Both the position numbers and the translations under genes were made by a program. From NCBI GenBank assembly GCA_018267275.1, contig JAFDYV010000003.1, positions 564,361-628,360 on the forward strand: a stretch of 64,000 nucleotides of DNA, read 5' to 3'. Positions 26,191-33,859 of the stretch are shown in pieces. The notes under the pieces were generated by a model, which had not been told where the DNA came from, ran no database searches, and worked only from the letters and a program-made list of their open reading frames with translations. The number at the start of each line of letters is the position of its first letter. Position 1 is the first letter of the stretch. Source of the DNA: Bacteroidota bacterium (GTDB lineage Bacteria > Bacteroidota > Bacteroidia > Cytophagales > Cyclobacteriaceae).

Positions 26191-26230
26191 AACTTTTAGT
26201 TTTTAGAAGCCATATCCAAAATAACCGAAG

Positions 26231-26299
26231 ATGTCAGGTTGAGCGTGTCGAAACCTGTTTTTGCTTCTAAATCGCCTTCGATAAACTCAGGCTGACACC
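26231..26299. repeat. REP-like inverted pair
   Basis: CAGGTT-N11-AACCTG (26235-26257) forms a hairpin; the related sequence CCTTCGATAAACTCAGGCTG follows at 26275 in inverted orientation. Together they form a two-hairpin palindromic element of the common bacterial type with a TTGAGC-GTCGAA core. It lies upstream of the AHSA1 gene. Confidence 0.75.
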
Positions 26300-26333
26300 G
26301 TACAAACATTTTTGAGATGGCTTCTAATATTTA

Positions 26334-26549
26334 TCAATCATTTAACTCGCGACATTCAAAACCGTGTTGATTGAGCAAACGTATCGCGAGCTGTGGTTCA
26401 ATCTCATCTGAAACGATGCGCAATATTTTGTCAATATCATCGAGCGCAAAATTCCACCGGTTCTTACCTGCGAGTGAGTCAATCTTGGGTTTCAGGCTTT
26501 GCACCTGCTCCATGGATTGCACTGACGTAGAAAAGACAAGCACTGCCAT
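26334..26549 (-). CDS. Small HMA-like protein without metal-binding cysteines
   Basis: 71 aa. Strand-helix-strand-strand-helix-strand pattern (AVLVFSTSV, EQVQSLKPKIDSL, WNFALDDIDKILRIV, PQLAIRLLNQHGFECREL) like heavy-metal-associated domains, but without the CxxC. Such CxxC-less relatives occur in Bacteroidota; function unknown. It starts 4 bp after the end of the VOC gene, so it is in that operon. Confidence 0.65.
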   Translation of the reverse strand: MAVLVFSTSVQSMEQVQSLKPKIDSLAGKNRWNFALDDIDKILRIVSDEIEPQLAIRLLNQHGFECRELND

Positions 26550-26552
26550 TGC

Positions 26553-27020
26553 TTATTTAGTTGGTTGGGAATAGGTAACGATATCGATACCAATACCATT
26601 TGGGTCAACGATCGCAAAATGACGGTCACCCCAAGGCTCATTGCGCAACTCAAATGCCAGCGGCACTTCCATTTTCTTTATCCGCTTGCATACTTCATCT
26701 ACGTTTTCAACCTCAATGGTTAGGTAAGCACCTTTTCCCGCAAAGGCGGGCTTGAACAACGGCTGTTGACTTTCATGGTTGGGCAGAAGAAAACTAATTT
26801 GATCTGTGCCGCCCGGGGTTTTCATCAACAGGTAGAATTCATTCTCAAACACTACTTCCAAGTTGAGAACAGTGGTATAGAATTTCTTTGTTTCCAAAAG
26901 CTTGGACGTAACAAATCCGGCATTTAATCTCATTGCATTTTTGGTTTGTGCATTGGCAGACATCGTCATATTACATACGGCTGCAACCAGCACGCCCAAC
27001 ACGATTAATACTCTTTTCAT
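26553..27020 (-). CDS. VOC-family protein with an apparent signal peptide
   Basis: 155 aa from the ATG at 27020 (longer in-frame extensions upstream have no good start). The first 25 residues form a signal peptide (MKRVLIVLGVLV... SANAQ). The rest is a vicinal-oxygen-chelate domain: RLNAGFVTSKLLETKKFYTTVL and HFAIVDPNGIGIDIV. Export would be unusual, because most glyoxalase/bleomycin-resistance-like VOC proteins are cytosolic. Metal ligands are not clear, so activity is uncertain. Confidence 0.82.
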   Translation of the reverse strand: MKRVLIVLGVLVAAVCNMTMSANAQTKNAMRLNAGFVTSKLLETKKFYTTVLNLEVVFENEFYLLMKTPGGTDQISFLLPNHESQQPLFKPAFAGKGAYLTIEVENVDEVCKRIKKMEVPLAFELRNEPWGDRHFAIVDPNGIGIDIVTYSQPTK

Positions 27021-27069
27021 GTTAATAATTTTAACTTGATTTCCTTCTTTCACTAAATGAAACAGTCTA

Positions 27070-27540
27070 CTACCTAATTCCCATTTGAATCTCTGTGATG
27101 TTAGCTGCCGGATTGGCAAAGTCGGCATTGATATACAACTCGCGATTGACCGCAACTGGGTGTAACTTCTTTTCCGAAATAAACTGCGTCAGCTTTCCAT
27201 AGCTGTTCGGGATTTCCGTCCAGGCACCCTCGTGCGTCAGCGTCACGCATTTAAACTTGTCTGTTCGCTTAAAATGAAACGTACCATCATAATCTACAGG
27301 AATCTGATCTACCGGAAGTGCTACCTCTAGCGTAAATATTTGAGATTCATCACCCGTAAAACCAGTGTAGTGCCAATGCACAGGGCCAGACACGTGTAGG
27401 TTCAGTCGAACAGCTTCTTTAAACAAATCCTTTGCCACCGGAAGAAAATTGATGAGCTCGGTAACTTTGGTCTCTGTTCGGAAATAAAGAAAATTAATGG
27501 GCTGAAATTCCCTGAGTTTGGGTGTGTTGTCGGTAATCAT
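27070..27540 (-). CDS. GyrI-like small-molecule-binding protein
   Basis: 156 aa. The tandem beta-alpha-beta-beta fold of GyrI/AraC effector-binding domains is visible: FLYFRTETKVTELINFLPVAKDLFKEAV, then FTLEVALPVDQIP, TFHFKRTDKFKCVTLTHEGAWTEIPNSYGKL. There is no HTH, so it is a stand-alone ligand-binding domain. Related proteins bind toxic small molecules or hydrolyse reactive compounds. It sits between VOC and DoxX genes in one direction, with 9 bp to DoxX. Confidence 0.82.
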   Translation of the reverse strand: MITDNTPKLREFQPINFLYFRTETKVTELINFLPVAKDLFKEAVRLNLHVSGPVHWHYTGFTGDESQIFTLEVALPVDQIPVDYDGTFHFKRTDKFKCVTLTHEGAWTEIPNSYGKLTQFISEKKLHPVAVNRELYINADFANPAANITEIQMGIR

Positions 27541-27549
27541 AAATATTTT

Positions 27550-27894
27550 TTAGAATAATGTGAGGATGAAAATGACGATCAAATGAATGAATACGAACAC
27601 GGGTGACATGACTTCTTTGGAAGGGTCTTTTGCGCGGACGTGCGAACCGATGGCTCCGATTAAAATCAAGGCAAATGCGCCTATCGCCAACAAACGTGTT
27701 TGCGTAAATAATAACCCAATTCCAGCGGCCACTTCACCCAAACCAACCAACTTCATAAACCAAATCGGATAACAGAAGCGTTTGAAAAGCGCTACTTTGT
27801 CGGCCTGATCCACTAATTTGGTATAGCCGAAATAAACAGAAGGAGCTGCCATCGCAATCAGCAATAGCCAGAACAAGATGGTTTTGATTTCCAT
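27550..27894 (-). CDS. DoxX-family membrane protein
   Basis: 114 aa, four membrane helices, with the family segments FGYTKLVDQADK and VGLGEVAAGIGLLF. DoxX-like proteins sit in the inner membrane and some are linked to redox stress. This is the first gene of the small-protein run; two TGACA-N6-TGTCA-type palindromes lie 37-120 bp upstream. Confidence 0.88.
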   Translation of the reverse strand: MEIKTILFWLLLIAMAAPSVYFGYTKLVDQADKVALFKRFCYPIWFMKLVGLGEVAAGIGLLFTQTRLLAIGAFALILIGAIGSHVRAKDPSKEVMSPVFVFIHLIVIFILTLF

Positions 27895-27930
27895 AGTTGA
27901 TTAAAATTTATGCTAATCAACGCGGGTTCA

Positions 27931-28014
27931 CTGACAGCCCTATGTCAGCACCAAAAAAAAGATTTCAAATTTTTTTGAGATTTTTTACCCGTGAGTGACA
28001 ACCCTATGTCAGCA
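27931..28014. promoter_or_regulatory. Two palindromes TGACA...TGTCA upstream of the DoxX operon
   Basis: CTGACA-GCCCTA-TGTCAG (27932-27949 within 27931-27950) and GTGACAACCCTATGTCAGCA (27995-28014). The two 20-bp copies differ by a few bases and are 64 bp apart. Each has an internal dyad, so they may be paired operators or hairpins. They lie between menA and the DoxX gene. Confidence 0.55.
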
Positions 28015-28034
28015 GTAGTGATGTTTTGGGCGCT

Positions 28035-28934
28035 TCAGCGCGAAAGCAGGAATCCCACGCCAAACAAAATCACAAACAATAGCGTAGAAAGCGCCATTTG
28101 CTTGAGGTAGGGATCTAATTCATGCGATGGCTTTCGCGAAATGGAAATGCCATTTTTAACCAGCAGTGGCGCGGATAGTAAAAACAAAAATTGCCAAGGT
28201 GATTGATAGTTGATAATCGTGTAAACAACAGCTGAGGCCAAGCCCGTCAGCAGCAAAGCCCAATGATAAAGCGCTGCTTTCTCCTTGCCGATTCGGACCG
28301 GTATAGAAAATTTTCCGGCTTCTCTATCGGATTCGATATCGCGGATGTTGTTGATGTTGAGCACCGCAATGGAAAACAAACCGCAGCTCATGGCAGGTAA
28401 TAGTTCCCTCCAACTGGTAGAATGTGTAAACAGAAAGTAAGACCCCATCACCCCCACCAATCCAAAGAAAAGCAATACAGAAACATCACCCAAGCCGATG
28501 TAGCCGTAAGGTCTTTTGCCAACCGTATAACCGATGGCGGCCAAGATGCTCAACAAACCCAACCCAAAAAAAGTGGCGAAACCTCTCCAGTTGGTGCCGA
28601 AGGAGACCCAAAGTAACAGAAGGCCGCTTGTTAAACTAAGAAGCATAAAAACAATCACGGCATTGCGCATGCTCACTAAAGAGATGGCGCCAGACTGCAC
28701 GGCACGCTTGGGTCCTTGGCGGCCCGCATGATCAGCCCCGTTTATCGAATCGCCATAATCGTTAGCTAAGTTTGAAAGTATTTGTAAAAAAATGGTCGTG
28801 ATGCAACACAACGCGAAAATGCTTCCATCAAACTTATTCGCATACGCAGCTAAAAAACCAGCCATACCAATACAGGAAAGCGACAGCGGTAAAGTGCGTA
28901 ATCGGAAAGCGGAGAGCCAGGCTTTTGTATTCAT
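28035..28934 (-). CDS. menA: 1,4-dihydroxy-2-naphthoate polyprenyltransferase
   Basis: 299 aa from the ATG at 28934 (MNTKAWLSAFRLRTLPLS). About eight or nine membrane helices. The UbiA-family Asp-rich motifs are present: NDYGDSINGADH (about residue 60) and NNIRDIESDREAGK (about 190). The enzyme prenylates DHNA in menaquinone synthesis at the inner membrane. The longer upstream extension would overlap the preceding Gre-like gene and lacks a better start. Confidence 0.92.
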   Translation of the reverse strand: MNTKAWLSAFRLRTLPLSLSCIGMAGFLAAYANKFDGSIFALCCITTIFLQILSNLANDYGDSINGADHAGRQGPKRAVQSGAISLVSMRNAVIVFMLLSLTSGLLLLWVSFGTNWRGFATFFGLGLLSILAAIGYTVGKRPYGYIGLGDVSVLLFFGLVGVMGSYFLFTHSTSWRELLPAMSCGLFSIAVLNINNIRDIESDREAGKFSIPVRIGKEKAALYHWALLLTGLASAVVYTIINYQSPWQFLFLLSAPLLVKNGISISRKPSHELDPYLKQMALSTLLFVILFGVGFLLSR

Positions 28935-28965
28935 TGATTTCAGTCGCGCAAATATACTAACGGAA

Positions 28966-29424
28966 TCAACAGACCTCTCGAATGACAAAAGTTTGTTTAT
29001 TAAACGTAATGTAATCGCCCCTTTTCTTGCCCATCATCATCTTACCAATGGGCGAAGCGGTTGAAATTGCTAAACACTCAATTCCATTAATTGCAAGTTT
29101 GCCTGCCGCCACACTAACGAAATAATGAGCTTGATCGGTTTGAACCAAGCTTCCTATTTCTACTGTCTTGAAAATCTTGTCGGGGTTAATCCGGTCGAAA
29201 GCTTCGCGCAATTTCAATGCCTCTGCCACCTGTGTTGCGGCTTTGTCGCGCTCTAGTTGTGCCATCGCCCGACCCGTTTCATACTTATCGCCTGCGCTGC
29301 TCTTGTCTTCTTGGTTAGCCGATGCCTGTGCTTCGTTCATGGCAGCTTGTGCCAAAGACAGTCTTTCGTCAATCACTTTTTTGCAAGCAGCATAGACCAA
29401 AGGTTTTAATTGCACAAGTGTCAT
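28966..29424 (-). CDS. Gre-like (GreA/GreB C-terminal domain) protein
   Basis: 152 aa from ATG 29424. A helical N-terminal half contains the segment SSAGDKYETGRAMAQLERDKA, and the C-terminal half has an FKBP-like Gre domain (IGSLVQTDQAHYFVSVAAGKL, followed by SPIGKMMMGKKRGDYI). This is the Bacteroidota protein often mislabelled '3-oxoacyl-ACP synthase'. Gre factors bind the RNA polymerase secondary channel; this one has a shorter coiled coil than GreA and its cleavage activity is not established. Confidence 0.8.
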   Translation of the reverse strand: MTLVQLKPLVYAACKKVIDERLSLAQAAMNEAQASANQEDKSSAGDKYETGRAMAQLERDKAATQVAEALKLREAFDRINPDKIFKTVEIGSLVQTDQAHYFVSVAAGKLAINGIECLAISTASPIGKMMMGKKRGDYITFNKQTFVIREVC

Positions 29425-29427
29425 CAA

Positions 29428-29994
29428 TTAGCCCTGATAAAGTTTGAGGCTTTTTTGATATGCCGCATAGACGCCAATAGCCGTGACAATTAACGACACC
29501 ACCATGAACGCTGGGACGTAAAACAACTGACTTTCTTCTTTAATGTATAGCGCCAAAAACATCGCGCCCACCGAAATGACTCCAGCCATGATGGCGTAGA
29601 TTTTAGCGTTGTAATACCACGCGTAGGGAAAGAAGTGTGCACCTGTAATAACTACATAAACAAATACAAAATCTTCAGGACTGCGCAGCAACACAAAAAT
29701 CAAAATAGGAAAGTAAAATAGCTGCGCGAAATTTAGCCACAAACCCAATGATTGAAGTGGATTGCCTTCTACCGTCCATTGTGTTTTGAATATTTTTGAA
29801 AAGACAAAGGCCAGCGGCAACATGACGCCACCTACAATAAACGTAAGCACGCACTTGTCGTATGTTTTGAATGAAAGTGTCCACACAATAGTGATGAGTG
29901 TCCAAACTACCGAAGCGGCTGCAATGAAGTTAACTCCGTTTTTAGCTTTAACAGATAGTTCCAGTTTGTAATGATCAACAGTGTTTTGCTTCAT
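29428..29994 (-). CDS. DUF7010-like membrane protein
   Basis: 188 aa with about six membrane helices (from FIAAASVVWTLITIVWTL to VVSLIVTAIGVYAAY). Conserved-looking motif GAHFFPYAWYYNAKIYAIMAG in the middle. Function unknown. It lies 3 bp from the LytTR regulator gene upstream and 3 bp from the Gre-like gene downstream, so all are co-transcribed. Confidence 0.75.
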   Translation of the reverse strand: MKQNTVDHYKLELSVKAKNGVNFIAAASVVWTLITIVWTLSFKTYDKCVLTFIVGGVMLPLAFVFSKIFKTQWTVEGNPLQSLGLWLNFAQLFYFPILIFVLLRSPEDFVFVYVVITGAHFFPYAWYYNAKIYAIMAGVISVGAMFLALYIKEESQLFYVPAFMVVSLIVTAIGVYAAYQKSLKLYQG

Positions 29995-29997
29995 AGG

Positions 29998-30738
29998 TTA
30001 GATTCCTAACAGTGATTTTAATTTTGTGTAACCTGTTTTACTCACAGGTATTTGCACGCCCGTGCGCAAAATAGCTAAGTGAGTTTCTTTTTGATACGGT
30101 TCAATTTTGGTGATTTGATTGATTTGCACCATGTATGAGCGATGGACGCGCACAAACTGTTGCGGATCTAAACTCTGCTCGTAAAAGTTCATGGTTTTGT
30201 TTTTCAAGAATGAACCTTCGGCCGTAACTACCTTCACATAATCATCATCGGCTTCTAAATATTGAATGTCGTGCACGGGAATGATTTTTACTTTGCTGCC
30301 TGTTTTCACCACCACACGGTTTTGTTGTGCGGTAGTAGCCGACATGGTATTGAGTACACTCTCCACTTGCTGTGGGGCCGTGGGCGCTACCTTGCTTTTC
30401 CATTTTAACACTGCTTCGCGAAAGCGTTCCTCAGGAACTGGTTTTAGCAAATAATCAACTGCATTGGCTTCAAAAGCTTTGATGGCATATGAATCATAAG
30501 CCGTAATGAAAATGACGGAAGGCTTCACGTCCACCAATTCCAACATTTCAAAGCCATTGATTTTAGGCATTTGAATATCCAAAAAAATCAAGTCGGGCTT
30601 GTGTTCTTGAATCGCCTTGACACCTTCAAAGCCATCGCAACATTCTTTCACTACTTGGATGTCTTCAAAATACTTCAGATACGCCTTGATGATTTCGCGA
30701 GCGAGGGGTTCGTCATCGATGAGGATTACTTTGGTCAT
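29998..30738 (-). CDS. LytTR-family response regulator
   Basis: 246 aa. Receiver domain (about 1-120) with phospho-acceptor Asp in DLIFLDIQMP and the conserved Lys in LLKPVPEERF; LytTR DNA-binding domain (about 145-244) with KIIPVHDIQYLEADDDYVKVV and FVRVHRSYMVQINQI. It is the partner of the LytS-type kinase encoded 95 bp upstream on the same strand. Targets are unknown. Confidence 0.93.
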   Translation of the reverse strand: MTKVILIDDEPLAREIIKAYLKYFEDIQVVKECCDGFEGVKAIQEHKPDLIFLDIQMPKINGFEMLELVDVKPSVIFITAYDSYAIKAFEANAVDYLLKPVPEERFREAVLKWKSKVAPTAPQQVESVLNTMSATTAQQNRVVVKTGSKVKIIPVHDIQYLEADDDYVKVVTAEGSFLKNKTMNFYEQSLDPQQFVRVHRSYMVQINQITKIEPYQKETHLAILRTGVQIPVSKTGYTKLKSLLGI

Positions 30739-30780
30739 GGGTGAAAAGTTGCTGCTAATTCGAAAATATTTTTTTAAATC

Positions 30781-30833
30781 GATACTGGATTCCGGATGCT
30801 AGATTTTTTGTACCTAGTGATCAGCATTTAGGA
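30781..30833. repeat. Word-like sequence with CTGGATTCCGGATGCTAG
   Basis: The spacer between the LytS and LytTR genes is built from short related words (CTGGATTCCGGATGCTAG, CTAGTGATCAGCATTTAGG). No gene or clear hairpin is seen. It resembles other word-like spacers in this window in style, not in exact sequence. Confidence 0.35.
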
Positions 30834-31874
30834 TCAAGTTTCCAGCATTTCCGGCAAAATCAATCTTACAATAAATTTATTTTCTTCGATGCGTGTAGTT
30901 AACAAATCGTTGCGGGAATAGAGCAGATACAACCTGCGTTTCAAGCCGCTCAAACCAAAACCGCTTCCCTCAGAGGGTTGCATGTCAGCATCAAAAGGGT
31001 TCGAAATCTCAACCAATAACGAATCTCCTTCGCGCAGGGTGTGTAAGTTGATAACCACTTTGTCGGTAGTGCCATACAATCCGAACTTGATGGCGTTTTC
31101 TACCAACGGTTGCAGCAACAAAGGTGGGATGAGCCACATCTGTATTTGCTCATCCAAATCCATTTGCACTTCCAAGCGATGCCCAAAGCGCACCTTCTCA
31201 ATTGACAAATACAAACGCAGATAGTCGGCCTCCTGTGCGAGCGTAATCCACTGCTCATCAGCACGCCTTAATGTGGCGCGCAGAAAATCAGACAGCTGTT
31301 GCACCATCTCGCGAGCTTTGGGCGGTTGCACCAAAATCAGCGCATTGATGGAATTCAAACTATTGAACAAAAAATGAGGTTGTAGTTGCAGTTGCAATTT
31401 CTGAAGTTCGGCTTCACGCGCCATGCTGCTCGTGACAGCAGACTGCCGCTGGGCATCCTCTAATTCTTTGATGCGACTATAAAAAATGAATGCTGCGCTC
31501 GCAATTACAGTTATGGCAATTCCGATAAAAATTCGGATGGGGGCGGACCGTCTCAAAAACTCTAAGTACACTTCGTTCCCCTTTCCATAGTATTCAAAAG
31601 CCGGATAAGTGAGTTGAAACAACACCACGCTTAATGCGATGGCCACCAAACCAGCGAAAAGAAATTTGTCGCGTGTTGGCGTGTATCGGCTCAACACGGC
31701 TCCGAGCACAGCTACACTTATCACAATGGCTGACACCGTTGCCAATGAATCCAATACAGCCAATTTTAAATCAAAACCAAACCACGTGGCCAACAACCAT
31801 ATTTGAAAAAACAACGTTGCCAAAACCACAAGTACAATTGGCATTGATTTTTCTATTCGGGATTTCAATGGCAT
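30834..31874 (-). CDS. LytS-type sensor histidine kinase
   Basis: 346 aa from the ATG at 31874 (MPLKSRIEKSMPIV). Four membrane helices (about 10-135), a coiled-coil linker, then the His_kinase domain with LQLQPHFLFNSLNSINALI (phospho-accepting His) and an ATPase with PLVENAIKFGLYG and GSGFGLSGLKRR. Probably senses an envelope signal and phosphorylates the adjacent LytTR regulator. Confidence 0.92.
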   Translation of the reverse strand: MPLKSRIEKSMPIVLVVLATLFFQIWLLATWFGFDLKLAVLDSLATVSAIVISVAVLGAVLSRYTPTRDKFLFAGLVAIALSVVLFQLTYPAFEYYGKGNEVYLEFLRRSAPIRIFIGIAITVIASAAFIFYSRIKELEDAQRQSAVTSSMAREAELQKLQLQLQPHFLFNSLNSINALILVQPPKAREMVQQLSDFLRATLRRADEQWITLAQEADYLRLYLSIEKVRFGHRLEVQMDLDEQIQMWLIPPLLLQPLVENAIKFGLYGTTDKVVINLHTLREGDSLLVEISNPFDADMQPSEGSGFGLSGLKRRLYLLYSRNDLLTTRIEENKFIVRLILPEMLET

Positions 31875-31876
31875 AG

Positions 31877-32218
31877 TCAAACTTTGGTTTGGGCAACACA
31901 CATAGCTGCTTTCGCAGAAATTGACGCAAGATACTCGTTCACATCATTTGGTTCTTGGGTGGTAGAATAAATTTCATCACCATCTTCTAATGAAGGAAGC
32001 TGAATTAATTCCGTCACCTCCACAAATCTCCAAATTACTTTTTCGTTTTCGGTGTTTTGTAGGTGTTGCTCCAGCAACCGCCCCACAATACTCGCCTTCT
32101 CACGCGCCCAAGCATATTCATCCGCACGAATCAGCCGCAATTGCTCATCAAATTGCGGTGTGTGGTTGCCGCTGCCACTGATGATTTGATACACCATTTT
32201 TGCGAGGTACCAGTTCAT
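31877..32218 (-). CDS. DUF4288 protein
   Basis: 113 aa. Starts MNWYLAKMVYQIISGSGNHT and includes PQFDEQLRLIRADEYAWAREKASIVG, matching DUF4288, a small soluble protein common in Bacteroidota and cyanobacteria. Function unknown. Its stop is 2 bp before the LytS start, so the genes are co-transcribed. Confidence 0.8.
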   Translation of the reverse strand: MNWYLAKMVYQIISGSGNHTPQFDEQLRLIRADEYAWAREKASIVGRLLEQHLQNTENEKVIWRFVEVTELIQLPSLEDGDEIYSTTQEPNDVNEYLASISAKAAMCVAQTKV

Positions 32219-32238
32219 TTTGTTTGGATTTGAGAAAG

Positions 32239-32296
32239 TCCATTGTCGATGGTCGATGGTGAAGTCAGCATGGACTATCGACCATCAAACAATGGA
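32239..32296. repeat. Inverted repeat TCCATTGTCGATGGTCGAT
   Basis: Left arm 32239-32257 and right arm 32277-32296 (ATCGACCATCAAACAATGGA) pair over about 18 bp with one or two bulges. It fills the gap between the LiaF-like and DUF4288 genes. Word content resembles the 15797-15890 element. Confidence 0.85.
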
Positions 32297-32304
32297 ATAA
32301 AAGA

Positions 32305-33039
32305 CTAGTGACTCTTAATCTCCACTCCGCCAAACATCGCGAAACCGGTCAGCACCAATTTTTTATCAGGACTGTAAGCTCCCAATTCCTTGCGTTTGTC
32401 ATCTACACCACCCAACACTGCGGTAATGTCTGATTTTAATTGCCAATTGCCGGGGATGACGATTTTTGTTCCACCAAAAAGTTGGACAGTATCAATCACC
32501 ACCGTGCCATTAATATCGGCTTGGGTCAAATCTATTTCAGTGCCACCAAACATGCAGAACGACTGGCCACCTTTGAATGACTTCGAAAATACTCTGCGTT
32601 TCGCGCCACCAAAAACGGCTGTCATGTCAAAGTAATCGTCATCGCCATCGTCCAAGGTGAGTATACCGTCACCTTTCATACTGTTTTTTTTTCTGGCTTC
32701 GCGTGATGCACCGCCTAACAGCGAGCGACCGACAATGAATCCGCCCACTATCATGATGGCCACAGGAAAAGCGTACCGATCAAAATCGTATGGAAACCCT
32801 GGGATATCATCCAATAAAAAGAAGCTTCCGATAAGTATCAAAATAAGCCATCCGATTCCTTCAAATTTTTTGTTGATACCGATGATGACCCCCAACGCAA
32901 TCAGAAAGGTCTTCCACGAGAATAACCAGCGCGGAAAGTCTAGTAGATCCAGCCGATCAAACAACAAGAAAGACCCAATAGCCAAGATAATCGCCCCAGC
33001 CCACACGCTGTTGCTGATTTTTTTAGGTTGCTCGTTCAT
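32305..33039 (-). CDS. LiaF-like membrane protein
   Basis: 244 aa. Four membrane helices (about 12-112: LiaF transmembrane region), then a C-terminal beta-rich domain (about 130-243) with repeated FGG turns (AVFGGAKR, MFGGTEIDL, LFGGTKIVIPG, MFGGVEI). It resembles LiaF and 'cell wall-active antibiotic response' proteins, which modulate LiaS/VraS kinases in Gram-positives. In Bacteroidota it is often next to LytS/LytTR genes, as here (DUF4288, LytS and LytTR downstream), so it may modulate that kinase. Confidence 0.88.
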   Translation of the reverse strand: MNEQPKKISNSVWAGAIILAIGSFLLFDRLDLLDFPRWLFSWKTFLIALGVIIGINKKFEGIGWLILILIGSFFLLDDIPGFPYDFDRYAFPVAIMIVGGFIVGRSLLGGASREARKKNSMKGDGILTLDDGDDDYFDMTAVFGGAKRRVFSKSFKGGQSFCMFGGTEIDLTQADINGTVVIDTVQLFGGTKIVIPGNWQLKSDITAVLGGVDDKRKELGAYSPDKKLVLTGFAMFGGVEIKSH

Positions 33040-33057
33040 ATCCTTTAAATTTTATAC

Positions 33058-33065
33058 CAAAACTA
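33058..33065 (-). promoter_or_regulatory. -7 element of the LiaF-like operon
   Basis: Minus-strand TAGTTTTG matches TAnnTTTG, 19 bp before the ATG. TAACGGAGG is repeated at 33064-33072 and 33101-33109. Confidence 0.4.
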
Positions 33066-33136
33066 ACGGAGGGGGGCCTGCAGAGATATCTAAACTAGGT
33101 TAACGGAGGCAAAAAGTCGGTGAAACCGGAGTTTGG

Positions 33137-33180
33137 TTAGGGTGAAAAATAGGAGGCACTTGGCAGTCCTCCTTCCCTAA
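33137..33180. other. Nested hairpin between gpx and the LiaF-like gene
   Basis: Outer arms TTAGGG/CCCTAA (33137-33142, 33175-33180) enclose AGGAGG/CCTCCT (33151-33156, 33168-33173). No T tract. It could be a structured RNA or an operator; nothing else is recognised here. Confidence 0.4.
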
Positions 33181-33233
33181 AGATATGGAGAATAAACGGG
33201 CAGTCTTTCAAATTGACATCCGTGAGTAATAAA

Positions 33234-33250
33234 AGCTAGAGGCTCTAGCT
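33234..33250 (-). terminator. Terminator of the glutathione peroxidase genes
   Basis: AGCTAGA-GGC-TCTAGCT, a perfect 7-bp stem with a 3-nt loop, followed on the minus strand by TTTTATT. It lies 7 bp after the stop of the downstream gpx gene. Confidence 0.6.
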
Positions 33251-33256
33251 AGTACG

Positions 33257-33817
33257 CTACTTGGTAACCTGATCAACAATCTCCTTATCCAACGGCTTTA
33301 CTTTGGAAGGGAAAAAAGCGACTACGTTGCCTGTCTTGTCGATAATGTATTTGCAAAAATTCCAAGAAGGAGATTTACCTGATTTTGCTTCCAGCCATTT
33401 GTAGAGCGGAGCTTTGTCTTTTCCCTTCACCGATATCTTCTCAAACATTTGAAATTTTACTCCATAATTTTTCTGACAAAACGATGCGATCTCTTCGTTG
33501 CCGCCCGGTTCTTGCCACAAAAAATTGTTAGCAGGAAAACCGAGCACCGTCACTTTATCGCCATACAGCTCGTGCAATTTCTCTAAATCCTCATATTGAT
33601 ACGTGTACCCGCATTTTGAAGCGGTATTAACAATCAATAGGTTTTTTCCCTTGTACTGGGCGAATTCAATTTCTTTTCCATCCAACGATTTCATTTTGAA
33701 ATCGTAAATGGAGCCGGATACCGCTTGCGTTTTTTGAAGCTTGCCTTGCAAGAAAGAGAATAAGCCCACAGCTGTTAGTGTTAAGAGGGTTAAAATAAAT
33801 ACAATGCGCTTTTGCAT
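33257..33817 (-). CDS. Glutathione peroxidase-family protein, membrane-anchored copy
   Basis: 186 aa. An uncleaved-looking N-terminal helix (about 5-24) precedes a GPx domain. The peroxidatic Cys is in TASKCGYTYQY; Gln is in WQEPGGNEE; Trp/Asn are in SWNFCKYI. The resolving Cys of thioredoxin-dependent GPx is in SFCQKNYGV. The Cys of the usual FPCNQF motif is Ala here (GFPANNF). Likely a periplasmic thiol peroxidase that uses a thioredoxin-like donor. A close paralogue is next to it. Confidence 0.9.
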   Translation of the reverse strand: MQKRIVFILTLLTLTAVGLFSFLQGKLQKTQAVSGSIYDFKMKSLDGKEIEFAQYKGKNLLIVNTASKCGYTYQYEDLEKLHELYGDKVTVLGFPANNFLWQEPGGNEEIASFCQKNYGVKFQMFEKISVKGKDKAPLYKWLEAKSGKSPSWNFCKYIIDKTGNVVAFFPSKVKPLDKEIVDQVTK

Positions 33818-33859
33818 ATCGCGATGAGTTGGAGGTAACGCCTACCTCTCTGCAAATAA

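Noticed and set aside
28966..29424. '3-oxoacyl-ACP synthase' label for the Gre-like protein
   Set aside because: The sequence has no ketosynthase motifs and matches a Gre-type C-terminal domain.
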